A DNA stretch of 6,417 bases from assembly GCA_017390825.1 (NCBI GenBank), contig JAFPAK010000246.1:1-6417 (forward strand), in the 5' to 3' direction. This DNA is from Clostridia bacterium. Its GTDB lineage: Bacteria > Bacillota_A > Clostridia > Oscillospirales > Acutalibacteraceae. The position numbers and the translations under genes are program-made. Position 1 is the first letter of the stretch, and every line of letters starts with the position of its first letter. Positions 5,974 to 6,417 of this stretch are shown piece after piece. The notes below the pieces were generated by a model, which saw nothing but the letters and a program-made list of their open reading frames with translations, did no database searches and was not told where the DNA came from.

Positions 5974-6417
5974 TCAATTATACTGGTTGTATATTTTTCT
6001 GTTGTGCAGCACTTTTCGCATTTTTTGTATTGCACAGTCACTTATCATACTCATTCGTTCCTTATAATATTCATGGTTTTGTACTTCTGCTATCTCCCCG
6101 AATTCGCACAAATCCATGACCAAATTATCATTTAAACCGTCGGAAAGCTGTACATATAAATAGTACTCTTTCCCCGAAAAATAAAGGGAATTCGCAACAA
6201 TATCACCTATAAACTGCTGATTAATACATTCTGCGCATCTGATAAAAGCTTCTGCATCAGAAAAACGGATAATATATGATACGCCGCCATTCTTGCGTTT
6301 GAGCCTTGCAACACGTGGACAGCGTGTAAAATATATCTCGCAACCGCCGTCTGATATAGGAAACACCTCAATAATAAGTTTACATTCTGTATAGCAAAAA
6401 CCGGTAATTTGATGTGC
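5974..6417 (-). CDS. MecA-like adaptor protein, C-terminal 147 residues (5' end outside window)
   Basis: MecA proteins are cytoplasmic adaptors that deliver substrates to the ClpC/ClpP protease; in Bacillus subtilis MecA controls competence through ComK. The frame is open from the right edge to TGA at 5974-5976. Numbering from the edge, residues about 13-33 (LIIEVFP, then DGGCEIYFTR) resemble the end of the MecA N-terminal domain in clostridial members. Residues about 48-137 match the C-terminal ClpC-binding domain pattern: YIIRFSDAEAFIRCAE (48-63), SLYFSGKEYYLYVQL (77-91), CEFGE (104-108) and a closing helix with MISDCAIQKMRKVL (124-137). A GTG at 6364-6366 is not the start, because conserved sequence continues upstream in frame without a stop. 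The missing N-terminus is probably some tens of residues. The gene converges on the GH13 gene and ends at the shared terminator. Assignment rests on motif pattern, not alignment. Confidence 0.8.
   Translation of the reverse strand, partial: AHQITGFCYTECKLIIEVFPISDGGCEIYFTRCPRVARLKRKNGGVSYIIRFSDAEAFIRCAECINQQFIGDIVANSLYFSGKEYYLYVQLSDGLNDNLVMDLCEFGEIAEVQNHEYYKERMSMISDCAIQKMRKVLHNRKIYNQYN

Noticed and set aside
6364..6366. GTG as the start codon of the minus-strand gene at the right edge.
   Set aside because: The same frame stays open to the window edge, and the sequence upstream of the GTG (ending KLIIE) continues the MecA-like domain. No good ribosome binding site precedes the GTG.
1..6417. 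CRISPR array, insertion sequence, tRNA/rRNA or phage-related genes.
   Set aside because: No regularly spaced repeats, transposase motifs, tRNA-like folds or rRNA segments were seen. Coding regions are dense and of ordinary housekeeping character.

Overview
The window suggests a low-to-moderate GC Firmicute of the class Clostridia, probably a gut or rumen Oscillospiraceae/Ruminococcus-like bacterium. This is inferred from strong AGGAGG-type ribosome binding sites with GTG and TTG starts, near-consensus sigma-A promoters, a MecA-type ClpC adaptor, an intracellular neopullulanase-like GH13 enzyme and a pyrC-carA-carB order. No 16S or other phylogenetic marker is present, so the placement is an inference.

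Layout. Positions 1-3822 (minus strand) carry the head of a de novo pyrimidine operon: pyrC (dihydroorotase, class I), then carA and carB (small and large subunits of carbamoyl-phosphate synthetase). carB is cut by the left edge after 494 codons. The genes overlap by 28 nt (pyrC/carA) and 8 nt (carA/carB), so translation is probably coupled. A 162-bp divergent intergenic region (3823-3984) holds two back-to-back promoters. One reads left into pyrC with a leader of only about 23 nt. The other reads right into a 615-codon GH13 alpha-amylase-family gene (3985-5832) that starts at TTG. Downstream, at 5833-5973, lie a hairpin over the GH13 stop codon, a good bidirectional terminator, and a small cluster of direct and inverted repeats. 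The right edge (5974-6417, minus strand) is the C-terminal part of a MecA-like adaptor gene whose start lies outside the window.

The most interesting point is in carA. The reading frame is complete and otherwise family-like, but the class I glutamine amidotransferase site is dismantled. The nucleophile cysteine is Gly253, the catalytic histidine is Tyr337, and a glutamine-binding asparagine is Ser294. The GPG oxyanion/substrate loop and the triad glutamate remain. The N-terminal half of CarB, including its first ATP-grasp site, looks normal. The simplest reading is a bacterial carbamoyl-phosphate synthetase that uses free ammonia, with CarA kept as a non-hydrolysing structural subunit. This parallels vertebrate CPS I, where the same cysteine is lost. 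It would suit an ammonia-rich gut or rumen niche, but this is an inference from residues alone.

Together, pyrC, carA and carB supply the carbamoyl phosphate and dihydroorotate steps of UMP synthesis; carbamoyl phosphate is also used for arginine. The GH13 and mecA-like genes have their own transcription and no evident functional link to the operon.
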